64,000 bases of DNA, from positions 62,001-126,000 of the forward strand of contig NZ_QUSX01000003.1 of NCBI RefSeq assembly GCF_003933245.1. Reading direction: 5' to 3'. Position numbers and translations under genes: made by a program. The DNA is from Maribacter algicola (GTDB lineage Bacteria; Bacteroidota; Bacteroidia; Flavobacteriales; Flavobacteriaceae). Positions 27,871 through 37,900 of the stretch are shown here, piece after piece; the first letter of the stretch is position 1; the number at the start of each line of letters is the position of its first letter. Below the pieces are notes generated by a model. The model was not told the DNA's origin and did no database searches. It saw only the letters and a program-made list of their open reading frames with translations.

Positions 27871-28650
27871 ATGGCAAAAAAAGAAGATTCGTCTGTAGAA
27901 GCAAAGTTAAGGGCGCTGTATGACCTTCAATTGATTGATTCCAGAGTAGATGAAATAAGAAATGTACGTGGAGAACTACCCTTGGAAGTGGAGGATTTAG
28001 AGGATGATGTGCTTGGCCTTAAAACAAGAATGGATAAGCTTAAGACCGATTTGGAAACTATAAATTACGAAATAGGGGCCAAGAAAAACCTTATCGAGGA
28101 GGCAAAGGCCTTGATAAAAAAATATACGGAGCAACAGAAGAACGTAAGGAACAGCCGTGAATTCAATTCCATAAGCAAGGAATTGGAATTTCAAGAACTG
28201 GAAATTCAACTTGCCGAAAAAAATATCAAGGAATACAAGGCACAGATTGAGCAGAAGAAGGAAGTTATTGCCGAAACGAAGGAGAAGTTGACGGAACGCG
28301 AAACGCATCTAAAACACAAAAAGGGTGAGTTGGACGCCATTTTGGCCGAGACCGAAAAAGAAGAAAAAGCCCTGCTTGAAGAATCCTTGAAATATCAGGA
28401 TTTAATTGAGGAACGATTGGTGAAGGCCTACGCCCGAATCAGAAGCAACGTTAAAAACGGACTTGCGGTTGTACCCATTGAAAGGGGAGCTTCTGGCGGT
28501 TCCTTCTTTACGATACCACCACAAGTACAGGTTGAAATCGCTTCCAGAAAAAAGATCATCACCGATGAGCATAGCGGTAGGATTTTGGTAGACCCTGCTC
28601 TTGCGGACGAAGAGCAGGAAAAAATGGAAAAACTCTTCGCCAAATTATAA
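27871..28650 (+). CDS. C4-type zinc-ribbon family coiled-coil protein lacking its cysteines
   Basis: This 259-residue protein consists of a long coiled coil (about 10-190, rich in Lys, Glu and Leu) and a C-terminal domain homologous to the zf-RING_7 zinc ribbon found beside Nif3 genes. The four metal cysteines expected as CxxC...CxxC are replaced: Ser208 and Ser211 (in GASGGS) and Asp232 and Ser235 (in TDEHSG). The surrounding fold residues (FFTIPPQVQVEIASRK and GRILVDPAL) are intact. It cannot bind zinc in the canonical way. The gene is 2 bp after the Nif3-like gene and ends with a strong terminator. Confidence 0.88.
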   Translation: MAKKEDSSVEAKLRALYDLQLIDSRVDEIRNVRGELPLEVEDLEDDVLGLKTRMDKLKTDLETINYEIGAKKNLIEEAKALIKKYTEQQKNVRNSREFNSISKELEFQELEIQLAEKNIKEYKAQIEQKKEVIAETKEKLTERETHLKHKKGELDAILAETEKEEKALLEESLKYQDLIEERLVKAYARIRSNVKNGLAVVPIERGASGGSFFTIPPQVQVEIASRKKIITDEHSGRILVDPALADEEQEKMEKLFAKL

Positions 28651-28675
28651 TTCGCAAAGAAAATTACAGAAAAAA

Positions 28676-28703
28676 GGCCATCTTTTGAAGATGGCCTTTT
28701 TTT
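28676..28703 (+). terminator. Intrinsic terminator of the Nif3/zinc-ribbon operon
   Basis: GGCCATCTT (28676-28684), loop TTG, AAGATGGCC (28688-28696), then seven T residues. It lies 25 bp after the stop. Confidence 0.9.
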
Positions 28704-28720
28704 GTTTAATTTATCAATAG

Positions 28721-29134
28721 ATGAAGAAATTGGTCCAAATAATTGCAAGTATCCTTTTAATGAACATACAAATGTCCCATTCCCAAGACCTTTCCGATTA
28801 TCAATGGCAAAACAGGGTTTTGATTCTTTCGGATGCTGGCGTGGATAGAAGGGATTCCAAATTGGCATTCGAGCAAGTTACATCGCAGATAGATGCCTGG
28901 AAAGAAAGGGATGTAGTCGTGTTATTTTTGGCGAACAAAGTATTGACGACCTTGGAGGATGAAAAAATAAAATACGTGATGGAACTTCCTGATAAATTCA
29001 ACGGCTACCTGTTGATAGGTAAGGATGGGAGAATCAAGATAAATGAAAAATATCCCTTGATTCCAAAAAAGGTCTTTGATTGTATTGATGGCATGCCCAT
29101 GAGAAGGTCGGAAATGAAGGAAAGAAATCAATGA
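28721..29134 (+). CDS. DUF4174 secreted protein
   Basis: This 137-residue protein has a signal peptide (MKKLVQIIASILLMNIQMSH, then SQ) and a DUF4174 domain: LSDYQWQNRVLILSD, a central strand VVVLFLANKV and the end segment LLIGKDGRIKINEKYPL followed by IDGMPMRRSEMK. The fold is thioredoxin-like without a CxxC motif; function is unknown. It lies just after a terminator, so it probably has its own promoter, though no good TAnnTTTG box was found in the short spacer. It overlaps the convergent kmo by 7 bp. Confidence 0.8.
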   Translation: MKKLVQIIASILLMNIQMSHSQDLSDYQWQNRVLILSDAGVDRRDSKLAFEQVTSQIDAWKERDVVVLFLANKVLTTLEDEKIKYVMELPDKFNGYLLIGKDGRIKINEKYPLIPKKVFDCIDGMPMRRSEMKERNQ

Positions 29135-30483
29135 ACCGAATCTTTCAAGGCTTCCAATATTTTGTCCTCAACTTTTTGGCTATCCCAAATAGTCTCAATA
29201 TTGGGCATTGCCATTACGTCTTTCATAATTTTCTCTTGAAAATCTCCCTCTGCCAACGCCTCTGCATAGGGTCGGTCTGAGAAAGTCACCCTACTATATG
29301 CCGGAATCCATTTTTCGGGATGCTTTTCAGCAAAGCGTTTCTCTATTTTTTTCTGTAATAAAAACAGGGGGTCCGCTGTCTTGCTGCTCATTTCCATAAA
29401 ATTTCGGTAACTCAATTCCGCTATGGCATCGGCATTTGGCTTGCGCATTTCCTGATAGTTCCTGAAAATGGTCTCCCAATCGTCACCGTGCGTCCGTATG
29501 AGCTCATTTAAGACATAAATATCCTCAAAACCGGCATTCATACCCTGTCCATAGAATGGGACAATGGCATGGGCGGAGTCGCCTACAAGGGCCACCTTGT
29601 CCCAATACGTCCAAGGAAAGCATTTCATGGTCACCATGGCACTGGTAGGGTTCTTGAAAAAATCATGGGTCAGATTTTCTATGTCCTTCCTTACATTGGG
29701 AAAATAGGTGCTGAAAAATTGTACGGCATCCTCTTTGGTCCTTATGCTTTCAAAGGAAACGGCACCCTCAAAAGGCATGAACAGTGTGCAGGTAAAACTT
29801 CCGTCCAAGTTGGGCATGGCAATGAACATAAATTGGCCCCTAGGCCAAATATGGAAGGAGTTTTTGTCCAGTTTGTGCGAACCATCGGCATTGGGCGGTA
29901 TCGTTAACTCTTTGTAGCCTACATCGATAAAATCTTGGGAGTAATCAAACCGACTCCTTCGCTGCATTTTATGGCGTACCCTGGAAAAAGCACCATCACA
30001 ACCAAACACCAGATCAAAATCATAGGCCGTCCACGCACCTTTTTCAGTTTCTCCGGTAAATACCTGTGCATTTGGCAAATCTACGTCCCATACCTTTTCT
30101 TCAAACCTGAATTCCACTCCGGCTTGCTCTGCCAAGTCGATCATTTTTTTATTGAGCACCCCTCTTGAAATAGACCAAATAGCCTCTCCGTCCTTCCCGT
30201 ATTTTTGAAAATATTCTGGTTTTCCTATTACATGAATGGCCCTTTTATCCAAAGGAATGCCTATTTTCCGTATTTCGGTATCAATGCCAACTTCCCTTAA
30301 GGCCTTCCACCCCCTATTACTCATGGCAAGATTAATGGACCTTCCGGAAAACTCGACCTGGCGGATATCGGGTCTTCGATCAAAAACGGTAATCGTATGC
30401 CCATACTTCTTTAGGTAAATGGCTAATAAAGAGCCCACGAGCCCTGATCCTATAATGGCAACATTCTTTTTTGTCTGGGTCAT
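29128..30483 (-). CDS. kmo: Kynurenine 3-monooxygenase
   Basis: KMO hydroxylates L-kynurenine using FAD, NADPH and O2. The 451-residue protein has the dinucleotide-binding motif AIIGSGLVGSLLAIYLKKYG at the N terminus, an RSINLAMSNRGW segment typical of KMO, and the second FAD motif LVGDSAHAIVPFYGQGMNAG around 305-324. Bacterial KMOs of this type end near this length and lack the membrane anchor of the eukaryotic enzymes. With kynU (24 kb away) it forms the kynurenine route from tryptophan to 3-hydroxyanthranilate and on towards quinolinate and NAD. Confidence 0.94.
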   Translation of the reverse strand: MTQTKKNVAIIGSGLVGSLLAIYLKKYGHTITVFDRRPDIRQVEFSGRSINLAMSNRGWKALREVGIDTEIRKIGIPLDKRAIHVIGKPEYFQKYGKDGEAIWSISRGVLNKKMIDLAEQAGVEFRFEEKVWDVDLPNAQVFTGETEKGAWTAYDFDLVFGCDGAFSRVRHKMQRRSRFDYSQDFIDVGYKELTIPPNADGSHKLDKNSFHIWPRGQFMFIAMPNLDGSFTCTLFMPFEGAVSFESIRTKEDAVQFFSTYFPNVRKDIENLTHDFFKNPTSAMVTMKCFPWTYWDKVALVGDSAHAIVPFYGQGMNAGFEDIYVLNELIRTHGDDWETIFRNYQEMRKPNADAIAELSYRNFMEMSSKTADPLFLLQKKIEKRFAEKHPEKWIPAYSRVTFSDRPYAEALAEGDFQEKIMKDVMAMPNIETIWDSQKVEDKILEALKDSVH

Positions 30484-30613
30484 AAACGGTTTGCTTGGTC
30501 TATTTGAAAAGTATTTGGGAAGGTAAAATAGAAATTAATTTAGGTTTTAGTTTAATATTAACTCTTTTTGTTTAGTCAATAATTAATTTTATTAAACAAT
30601 AAATATAGAAGGA

Positions 30614-31243
30614 ATGCATTTTAATCTTTCGGACTTAAAAAACCTCCCCAATAGATTCAGGGCAAATTTAATCAATAGTTCCACAGGGTACAGACCTAGC
30701 AACCTTTTAGGTACAAAATCGGATCAGGGCGTTACAAATCTGGCCGTATTCAACTCCATTTCACATATTGGAAGCGAACCTGCCATGCTCGGTTTCGTTT
30801 TAAGACCGCTTACGGTCCGAAGGGATACTTATGACAATATAAAGGCAACCGGCCTTTTTACCGTAAACCACGTAAACGCTTCCATACTTGAACAAAGTCA
30901 TCAAACTTCCGCAAAATACGGGGATAATGAATCGGAATTTATTAAAACAGGCCTGACAGAAGAGTACCTGGATGGATTCCACGCACCTTATGTAAAGGAA
31001 AGTTCTATAAAATTGGGCTGTTCCTATATAAACGAATACACTATTGAAGAAAACGGCTGCGTGCTGGTCATTGGGGCCATAAATCATTTGTACGTTCCAG
31101 ACGATGCCCTGTTCGAGGATGGCACCATCAACCTAGAAACTGCCAAGAGCATCGCCAATATTGGCCTGGACGGATATGCCCTACCAAAACTATTGAAAAG
31201 GTTCGCCTATGCCCGGCCAATCGAGAATACGACCGAAAAATAA
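30614..31243 (+). CDS. Flavin reductase-like (FMN-binding) protein
   Basis: This 209-residue protein has the flavin reductase split-barrel fold: PSNLLGTKSDQGVTNLAVFN (about 29-48), SEPAMLGFVLRP, and TGLFTVNHVNASI. Family members bind FMN and reduce or use flavins. It is the first of four closely packed genes (flavin reductase, DUF2256, DASH cryptochrome, iron-sulfur photolyase). A supporting role in supplying or reducing flavin for the photolyases is a reasonable inference. The ATG at 30614 is preceded by a purine-rich AGAAGGA, one of the few Shine-Dalgarno-like sites in this window. Confidence 0.85.
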   Translation: MHFNLSDLKNLPNRFRANLINSSTGYRPSNLLGTKSDQGVTNLAVFNSISHIGSEPAMLGFVLRPLTVRRDTYDNIKATGLFTVNHVNASILEQSHQTSAKYGDNESEFIKTGLTEEYLDGFHAPYVKESSIKLGCSYINEYTIEENGCVLVIGAINHLYVPDDALFEDGTINLETAKSIANIGLDGYALPKLLKRFAYARPIENTTEK

Positions 31244-31393
31244 ATGGGCCATAAAAAACTACATCTCCCTTCAAAAATTTGTCCTGTTTGTGGACTTTCC
31301 TTTGCTTGGAGAAAAAAATGGGAAAGGTATTGGGATGATGTAAAATATTGCAGTGAAAAGTGTAGGAGAAACAAAAACAATGTACATGACTAG
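31244..31393 (+). CDS. DUF2256 zinc-knuckle peptide
   Basis: This 49-residue gene was read directly from the sequence. It follows the flavin reductase stop with no gap (TAAATG). The peptide has four cysteines: Cys13 and Cys16 in [10 protein letters not shown] and Cys36 and Cys40 in [10 protein letters not shown], with the family's WRKKWERYW between, matching DUF2256. That family is known to accompany photolyase and cryptochrome genes and is sometimes fused to them. It probably binds zinc. Its end overlaps the cryptochrome start by 8 bp in another frame, so the two are translationally coupled. Confidence 0.92.
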   Translation: MGHKKLHLPSKICPVCGLSFAWRKKWERYWDDVKYCSEKCRRNKNNVHD

Positions 31394-32687
31394 TTTAGTT
31401 TGGTTCAGGAACGATTTAAGGGTACAGGACAATATCTCACTTCTAAAAGCCAGTAAGGCTGAAAAAGTTATTGGAGTGTATTGTTTTGACACCCTTTATT
31501 TTGAAAAGGGAGAATTCGGTTTTAAAAAAACAGAAAGTTTCCGGGCCAAGTTTTTGATTGAATCCGTAAAGGAATTACGGGAAAATCTGAAAAAATTCAA
31601 TATCCCGTTATTCGTCTATGTGGGGAAATCATCGGAGCATATAGCACAGCTTGTAAAGAAACATGAAATTGATACGATTTATCTTCAAAAAGAATGGACG
31701 CGCGACGAGGTTTTTATATCGGATTCGGTAAAAAGGGAGGTGGGCGAAGCCGCACAGTTTAAGGAGTGCTACGACCAGTTTCTTTTTCATCCTGAGGATA
31801 TTCCTTACTCGGAATTTGAAGATATCCCAAAGGTTTTTACCGAATTCAGGAAAAAGTGCGAAAAATACTGTAAGGTTCGTCCTGAAGTTACCTTTGAAAA
31901 GCATTTTCCTATGACAAACTATGTGGAAAACCATACGAAGATACCTTCATTGACCGATTTGGGATTATCGGAGCCGATACCAGACAGTAGGACCGCCTTT
32001 CCTTTTAAGGGCGGAGAGATTCAGGCCGCAAAAAGGATTGAAAACTATTTCTGGGAAACCAAAAAATTGGCGTTTTATAAAAAAACAAGAAACGGGCTGT
32101 TGGGTACCGATTATAGCTCCAAACTTTCGGCTTGGTTAGCAAATGGAAGTATTTCGGCACGTACCATTTATTGGGAAGTAAAAAAATTCGAGAAGGAAAT
32201 TAAAAAGAACGAGGATACCTATTGGTTGGTTTTTGAGCTGATATGGCGGGATTTTTTCAAATATGTTTCCCTTAAACATGGTCCTAAAATCTTTCGGCTA
32301 GATGGAATTTTGGACAAGGAGTACGACTGGCAACTGGACAAATCACTACTTGACCAATGGATGCTAGGGAATACGCCCGATGCTTTTGTTAATGCCAATA
32401 TGAAGGAACTGGAAAAAACGGGATGGATGAGTAATAGGGGCCGACAAAATGTAGCGAGCTTTTGGGCTAAGGAACTGGAGCAGGACTGGCGCTATGGTGC
32501 GGCTTATTTTGAGAGTATGCTTATCGATTATGACGTGCACAGCAATTGGGGCAACTGGATGTACAATAGTGGAGTAGGCAACGACCCACGGGACCGAAAA
32601 TTCAACACCAAATTACAGGCAGAACGCTATGACCCAAATGGAAAATTTCAAAAACAATGGTTACAAGGGTGTTTATTTGACCAATAA
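31386..32687 (+). CDS. DASH-family cryptochrome
   Basis: This 433-residue protein belongs to the photolyase/cryptochrome superfamily, DASH type, which repairs cyclobutane dimers mainly in single-stranded DNA under blue light. The N-terminal antenna domain begins [15 protein letters not shown]. The FAD domain carries DASH-typical [19 protein letters not shown], then [29 protein letters not shown], and [20 protein letters not shown]. The start is ATG at 31386 (or 31380); a GTG at 31353 would read deep into DUF2256 and is less likely. It overlaps DUF2256 by 8 bp and precedes the second photolyase by 115 bp. Confidence 0.93.
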   Translation: MTSLVWFRNDLRVQDNISLLKASKAEKVIGVYCFDTLYFEKGEFGFKKTESFRAKFLIESVKELRENLKKFNIPLFVYVGKSSEHIAQLVKKHEIDTIYLQKEWTRDEVFISDSVKREVGEAAQFKECYDQFLFHPEDIPYSEFEDIPKVFTEFRKKCEKYCKVRPEVTFEKHFPMTNYVENHTKIPSLTDLGLSEPIPDSRTAFPFKGGEIQAAKRIENYFWETKKLAFYKKTRNGLLGTDYSSKLSAWLANGSISARTIYWEVKKFEKEIKKNEDTYWLVFELIWRDFFKYVSLKHGPKIFRLDGILDKEYDWQLDKSLLDQWMLGNTPDAFVNANMKELEKTGWMSNRGRQNVASFWAKELEQDWRYGAAYFESMLIDYDVHSNWGNWMYNSGVGNDPRDRKFNTKLQAERYDPNGKFQKQWLQGCLFDQ

Positions 32688-32802
32688 TAAATAGCATCGT
32701 TTTTTATGTTTTCTGATGTCCAAATTTTTCATTGGGACTTGATTAAAAAACCAGGAACGACCAAAAATAGAAATCTGACTATCAATAATTTAAACCTAAC
32801 AA

Positions 32803-34374
32803 ATGACTAATGAGAACTCCTCCCCTTCGGGGAGGTCGGGAGGGGCCACCTTACGATTGATATTAGGAGATCAGCTAAACCAAAAACACAGTTGGTTTGA
32901 CTCGGTAGATGATAATGTTACCTACCTCATGGCAGAAATGCGCCAGGAGACGGACTATGTGAAGCATCATATTCAAAAGGTAACGGCCTTCTTCTTTGCC
33001 ATGCGAACCTTTAAGGAAGAACTGAGCGAAAAGGGACATCAATTCATCTACCTTAAAATTGGTGACCCGAACAATCCACAGGACCTGGCCAAGATTATAG
33101 AAACGTATTGCGATGCTACCGATGCAGTGCGATTTGAATACCAATTGCCGGACGAATACCGCTTGGATGCCCAGTTAAAACAAATTGCGAAATCCCTGAA
33201 AATCGACACCCATGCGGTGGATACGGAACATTTCTATACGAGTAGGTATGAACTAAAAAACTTCTTTTCGGGTAAGAAACAGCTTCTGATGGAATCCTTT
33301 TACAGGATGATGAGGAAGAAGCATGGTATCATGGTCGAAAACGGGCAACCCGATGGCGGAAAATGGAACTACGACCAGAGCAACAGAAAAAAATGGAAGG
33401 GAACACCGGAAATTCCTCACGAGCGGGGATTTAGAAAGGATGTCACCGATTTACTGAAGGAAATAGAGGAATCCGGTGTAAAAAACTTTGGGGAAATTGA
33501 CCCGGAAAAGTTCAATTGGCCCGTAAGTAGGTCGGATTGCCTCTCGGTCCTGAACTATTTTTGCAAGGAACTGTTGGTTCATTTTGGCGATTATCAAGAT
33601 GCCATGCATACGGAGGAGAAATACCTTTTTCATTCAAGATTGTCCTTCGCAATGAACGCCAAAATTATAAGTCCGAAGGAAGTTATTGATAAGGTTCTGG
33701 AACATTTCCATGAAAACAAGGAAGTTATCGACATTTCACAAGTAGAAGGTTTTGTAAGGCAAATATTGGGCTGGCGCGAATATATGCGTGGTATTTATTG
33801 GAAGGAAATGCCCGGTTATGCTCAATTGAACAAACTGGAAAACCACAACCCACTTCCCGATTTTTTCTGGACTGGGAACACCAAAATGAACTGCCTAAAG
33901 CATGCCATTGGGCAAAGCCTCTCCGATGCCTACGCACATCATATTCAACGACTTATGGTCATAGGGAATTTTGCCTTGTTGGCCCAATTGAATCCTGATG
34001 AAGTGGACCAATGGTATTTGGGCGTATATATAGATGCCATCGAGTGGGTGGAAATTACCAACACAAGGGGTATGAGCCAATTTGCCGATGGAGGAATCGT
34101 TGCCACCAAACCCTACGTGAGCAGCGCCAACTATATCAACAAAATGAGCGATTATTGCGGTTCCTGCCATTATAAACATACCCAAAAGGAAGGGGAAAAT
34201 GTCTGTCCTTTCAATGTCCTTTACTGGAATTTTTTGGATGCCAAAAAAGCACATTTTAAGGACAATCAACGCATGAACATGATGATGAGTTTGCTTGAAA
34301 AGAAGAGCGCTTCGGAAATGGATTATATTAGAAAAAAATCGGCCGAAATCATTGAAAATCCAGATACATTTTAA
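32803..34374 (+). CDS. Iron-sulfur bacterial cryptochrome / (6-4) photolyase (PhrB type)
   Basis: This 523-residue protein matches the FeS-BCP group, prokaryotic (6-4) photolyases with FAD and a 4Fe-4S cluster. Cluster cysteines are Cys364 (KMNCLKHAIG), Cys452 and Cys455 (YCGSCHYKH) and Cys468 (NVCPFNVLYW). Their spacing (88, 3 and 13) equals that of Agrobacterium PhrB (350, 438, 441, 454). The antenna domain starts at LRLILGDQLN near residue 17. The preceding residues (SSPSGRSGGA) are encoded by a palindromic repeat, so the true start may be an internal TTG. It is the last gene of the light cassette; terminator at 34461-34497. Confidence 0.93.
   Translation: MTNENSSPSGRSGGATLRLILGDQLNQKHSWFDSVDDNVTYLMAEMRQETDYVKHHIQKVTAFFFAMRTFKEELSEKGHQFIYLKIGDPNNPQDLAKIIETYCDATDAVRFEYQLPDEYRLDAQLKQIAKSLKIDTHAVDTEHFYTSRYELKNFFSGKKQLLMESFYRMMRKKHGIMVENGQPDGGKWNYDQSNRKKWKGTPEIPHERGFRKDVTDLLKEIEESGVKNFGEIDPEKFNWPVSRSDCLSVLNYFCKELLVHFGDYQDAMHTEEKYLFHSRLSFAMNAKIISPKEVIDKVLEHFHENKEVIDISQVEGFVRQILGWREYMRGIYWKEMPGYAQLNKLENHNPLPDFFWTGNTKMNCLKHAIGQSLSDAYAHHIQRLMVIGNFALLAQLNPDEVDQWYLGVYIDAIEWVEITNTRGMSQFADGGIVATKPYVSSANYINKMSDYCGSCHYKHTQKEGENVCPFNVLYWNFLDAKKAHFKDNQRMNMMMSLLEKKSASEMDYIRKKSAEIIENPDTF
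32819..32846 (+). repeat. REP-like palindromic element inside the photolyase 5' end
   Basis: CCTCCCC (32819-32825) and GGGGAGG (32829-32835) form a perfect stem with loop TTC, followed by a second G-rich arm TCGGGAGGGGC. The high GC content and form match the dispersed palindromes common in Flavobacteriia. Here it lies within the first 15 codons of the photolyase reading frame. Confidence 0.6.
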
Positions 34375-34387
34375 CAAATAATTAAAC

Positions 34388-34415
34388 TTGAAGTTAACAA
34401 AATATTGTATCTTTT
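34388..34415 (+). promoter_or_regulatory. Candidate promoter of a short RNA
   Basis: TTG (34388-34390), 17 nt, then TATCTTTT (34408-34415), one base from TAnnTTTG. It lies just after the photolyase stop and about 50 nt before a strong terminator. Confidence 0.3.
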
Positions 34416-34460
34416 ATGTAGATAAGTAGACTATTCCGCGCAAGCGTCTATATATCCAAA

Positions 34461-34497
34461 AAGCTCCTTCATAAGAAAATTGTGAAGGAGCTTTTTT
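34461..34497 (+). terminator. Intrinsic terminator after the photolyase operon
   Basis: AAGCTCCTTCA (34461-34471) pairs with TGAAGGAGCTT (34483-34493), followed by a T run and ATTT. The stem is 11 bp and perfect. It lies 87 nt beyond the photolyase stop. Confidence 0.88.
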
Positions 34498-34908
34498 ATT
34501 TGGAAATACTCCTTTAAAACAAAGGATTCCAATGTATTTTCTTACGTTTTACTACGTATTTTACGTGCACCAGAATCCCAAATAATGCCCGTTACCAAAG
34601 GGCTTAGCCACAATTAGGGCGCTTAAACCACAAAAAGTAAGGCGCTCACAACAATAATTACATAAAGCACATAGTGTTGGCGTTATTTCGTATTAAGGTA
34701 ACTCAACGATTATTCTAACATTAAAAACGTGAAAATTAGTGGTTTAATAGTTTCTGGAAGTAATTTCGCGGGCGAATATGACCCCAAATCTGTTCAAAAT
34801 CAAATTCTTAAAACGCAACCTACGGGAAGGTCACATGGTCGGTTAAGTCGGCTTAGGATGGCTACCATGGGTTTCGTTTTTGGAACTAATGTTTCAAAAT
34901 CTTAACCT

Positions 34909-37900
34909 ATGAAGAAACAATACTCTTCTGTTTCTGTGCTAAAACCATTGGTACTTCTATTACTTATGGTCTTTGGTGTAACCCATATTTTAAATGCCCA
35001 AATCAATACCAATAAAATTCGTGTAGACCTTTCTTCCCTTAGTTTTAAGGCCTGTAGCGACACCAACAATGGCCTGAGTACGGTAACCGTGCAGAGCAAG
35101 CAGGCTACTACGACCGATTTTCAAATAGCCTTTGATTTACCAGATGGTGTTTATTACCAAGCGGGTTCTGGAACGATCACCGTTCAAACGGGTTCAGGGG
35201 ATTTCACTTTTTCTGAAGTGGATATTACAAACCTGAACCAACCTATTTTTAGGTTGGAAAGACCAGGAAATGCCCCGTGGCAAATCAACGATCAAGTTAC
35301 TTTTACCTATCAAAAAACGGCCGACTGTGATGCCGTACAATATTCCTATAATGGTGGTCTGTTCAAAGATGCCCACTCGATTACGTTTAATGACCATCAA
35401 GGAGCCCAAACTGCCAGCGACAATGACTTAAGTGTTAATTCCTATAATCTTTTTAGAGCATTTTTGGCGGTAGATGATATTCCAAATGTTTCTGACATAG
35501 TCGGTGGAGTTCAATACAGAGATATTGTTATTAGAAATTCAGGTAATGGAAGTGTTCAGAGCTTCGACCACCAAGTAACAGTAAATGTTTCCTTAAGGCC
35601 AAATTATGAACTATCCTTTAACGGAACCCCACTAACACCTGCAAGTATTTCAGGTGGAATTTATACTTACAACATCGATTTGAACAGTGCACCATTTGCA
35701 GGTCAAGTAGGTGATGGAGACAACCTTTTTGAAAATGAGAGTATTACCTTAGTGGAGCAATTGTCCATGGATGAGTGTGGATGGAACAAAAGTACGCATC
35801 ATAGTCCAAGATGGGGATGTTCCGCTGGCACTTACTGCCAGGTTGGAACAGAAATTTCCGGATCATTCAGTACCATAGTAGAAAATCCGGATTTAACCTT
35901 ACAAAGAATTAATTATCCCACTATTCCAAGATGGGATGCCCCCGTTACTTACACCAATAGGGTTGCCAACAATGCCGCGGCACAAAACGCCTATGACATT
36001 AATATCAATATTGGTTATGGGTGGTATGGAGAAAGGTCAACAGAAGGAACTAATTACCTATGGGGAGATGACAGAACCAATCAAAGACAACTGGATAATT
36101 TTAGGTTTGCAGGCGGTTCTTCCTTTACCCCTTCCAGATGGGTACATTCTGTTGAACCAGGTACAGGTGCCGGTTCTTACTTTTTGGATTCCAATGTTTT
36201 GACTTTTGACCCAGATGGGCCAGGAGGTTTGGACGATCTGGACGGGGATGGCTATTACGATGATTTGGCGCCAGGGGAAAGTTTTGATGTCCTTTTTGAT
36301 ATGACTATGCTGCCAGCAACGCCAGCTTGTGATGAATGGGGAAAAACCTTTTTAAACAATGAACAGTTGCGTATTGAGGTTTGGTCCGTAAATACATGTA
36401 CCAATCCCACGGATACAAAACGGCAGAACTTAAATTCCAGTGAAGTAAACGCCCCATCCTTGTTCGACTGGTCGAATCCAGAATCCTATGACCTGGATGC
36501 CATACCCGGAGAGATATTCAACCTCAACTTTGTGGGTAGATTGGACGGTCATTACGAGGAACCCACCTGTAATGGTGTTGAAATGTTCGGGAATGACCTA
36601 AGTACCTCGTATGTAGCAGAGATAGTAGTACCCAATGGGGTTACCCTGGATGCTTCTGCGGACCCTCGCTATTCTCAATCCGGCAATACAATCGAATTTG
36701 TTGAGACCAACTTGGCCGACTTCTTTCAAAGTAGTTATTCCTTGCGCATTCCTATCAGCTTTCCGTTGAATATTGACTGCGCATTGTATAGTGGACCTGA
36801 AACCATGCAAATAGCTTTTTCAACCTTCTACGAAAGCTCTTGCTTTAGCCGTGAGATTCACTGCGGGACTTTTGATGTGGTTACCCATTGTCCAGATGGG
36901 TGTACAGGTCCTACCACCAATTCTTTTGAGGCGAATAGGGTTACAGCGGGGTGGACCGATGATACCATGACTACCAAGGTTACTTTGGACCCATCGATAC
37001 ACGCTACAAAATATTACATGTCCAATGATGAAATGGTGGTCACTACGTCTGCTGTGATGATCAATGACGTAAAGGACAATCTCTATTTAGAAATGAGGTA
37101 TGTAACGGATACTGGTCAAAATATGGCCGATATCATCAATTTCGAAAGTGGAACCATAACCATCAACGATCTTTCCTCAGGAACCCAAACAACTGCCATA
37201 ACCGTGGCACCAACAATAAACACATTTGGGGGCAATGATAATAGAATGACTTTTGACCTTTCCAGTTATCGATCCATTATATCGCCAAGCTACCAATATG
37301 GAGAGGGTTTTGAACAGGATGAAATTGAATTGGAGCTTCATTTTAGATTTAAGGACACCTTCCCTGAAGAAAACAGGTTATATCAGTTTTATGAATTTTC
37401 AGGTGAATTTTATGGTTTTGATGGTGGAGGCTCCAAAAGGAGCTGCGAGATTTACAGTGAACGTGCATTTTTCTTTGATAATAGTGTAGGATTAAATCTT
37501 CATAATGACAACACTGTTACAGGCTGTGATACTCGCTGGCTGTACTTGACTTTGGAATCATCTTCCGGTGTTGGCGATAAATTTCCAGATGAATATAGAC
37601 CGCCTATTCTATTCCAATCGGCCACTTTAGAAATTCCACCAGGGATGTATTTTGATAATCAGGCAGTTGTTTGGGGCTTCCCCAATATACAACCGGAAAA
37701 CCAACAACCCTCATCATCGAATGGAGGACTAAACTTTTCCGTTTCAGGAAATATGGTGACCATAACACCCACTACTAGATTTGTAAATTGGGACCAAGGA
37801 AGTAATAATTTTCCACAGATTCAAATCCCGGTAATAGCCACAAGTGCAACTCCAGCTTTATCGAATCCTAGTGTATCAGTTACCTATATAGACTATGCGT

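Larger units (their letters stand above)
34375..34908. other. 534-bp spacer upstream of the giant adhesin gene
   Basis: No protein gene is supported here. It holds a possible promoter-terminator pair (34388-34497), a short broken inverted repeat at 34501-34531 (TGGAA/CCTTT against AAAGG/TTCCA), and close to the adhesin gene a nested hairpin, CATGGT (34834) pairing with ACCATG (34864) around TAAG/CTTA. No TAnnTTTG box for the adhesin was found, so its promoter may be of another type or lie further upstream. Confidence 0.6.

Noticed and set aside
27871..28650. Possibility that the zinc-ribbon gene is a pseudogene
   Set aside because: The frame is intact, the fold residues are kept, and it remains packed with the Nif3-like gene and a good terminator, so loss of cysteines looks like adaptation rather than decay.
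30549..30563. AGTTTAATATTAACT near-palindrome between kmo and the flavin reductase as an operator
   Set aside because: In such AT-rich sequence a palindrome of this quality is expected by chance, and no second copy was noticed.
31353..31385. GTG start for the DASH cryptochrome at 31353
   Set aside because: It would read in another frame through the last cysteines of DUF2256; the ATG at 31386 (or 31380) fits the family N terminus better.
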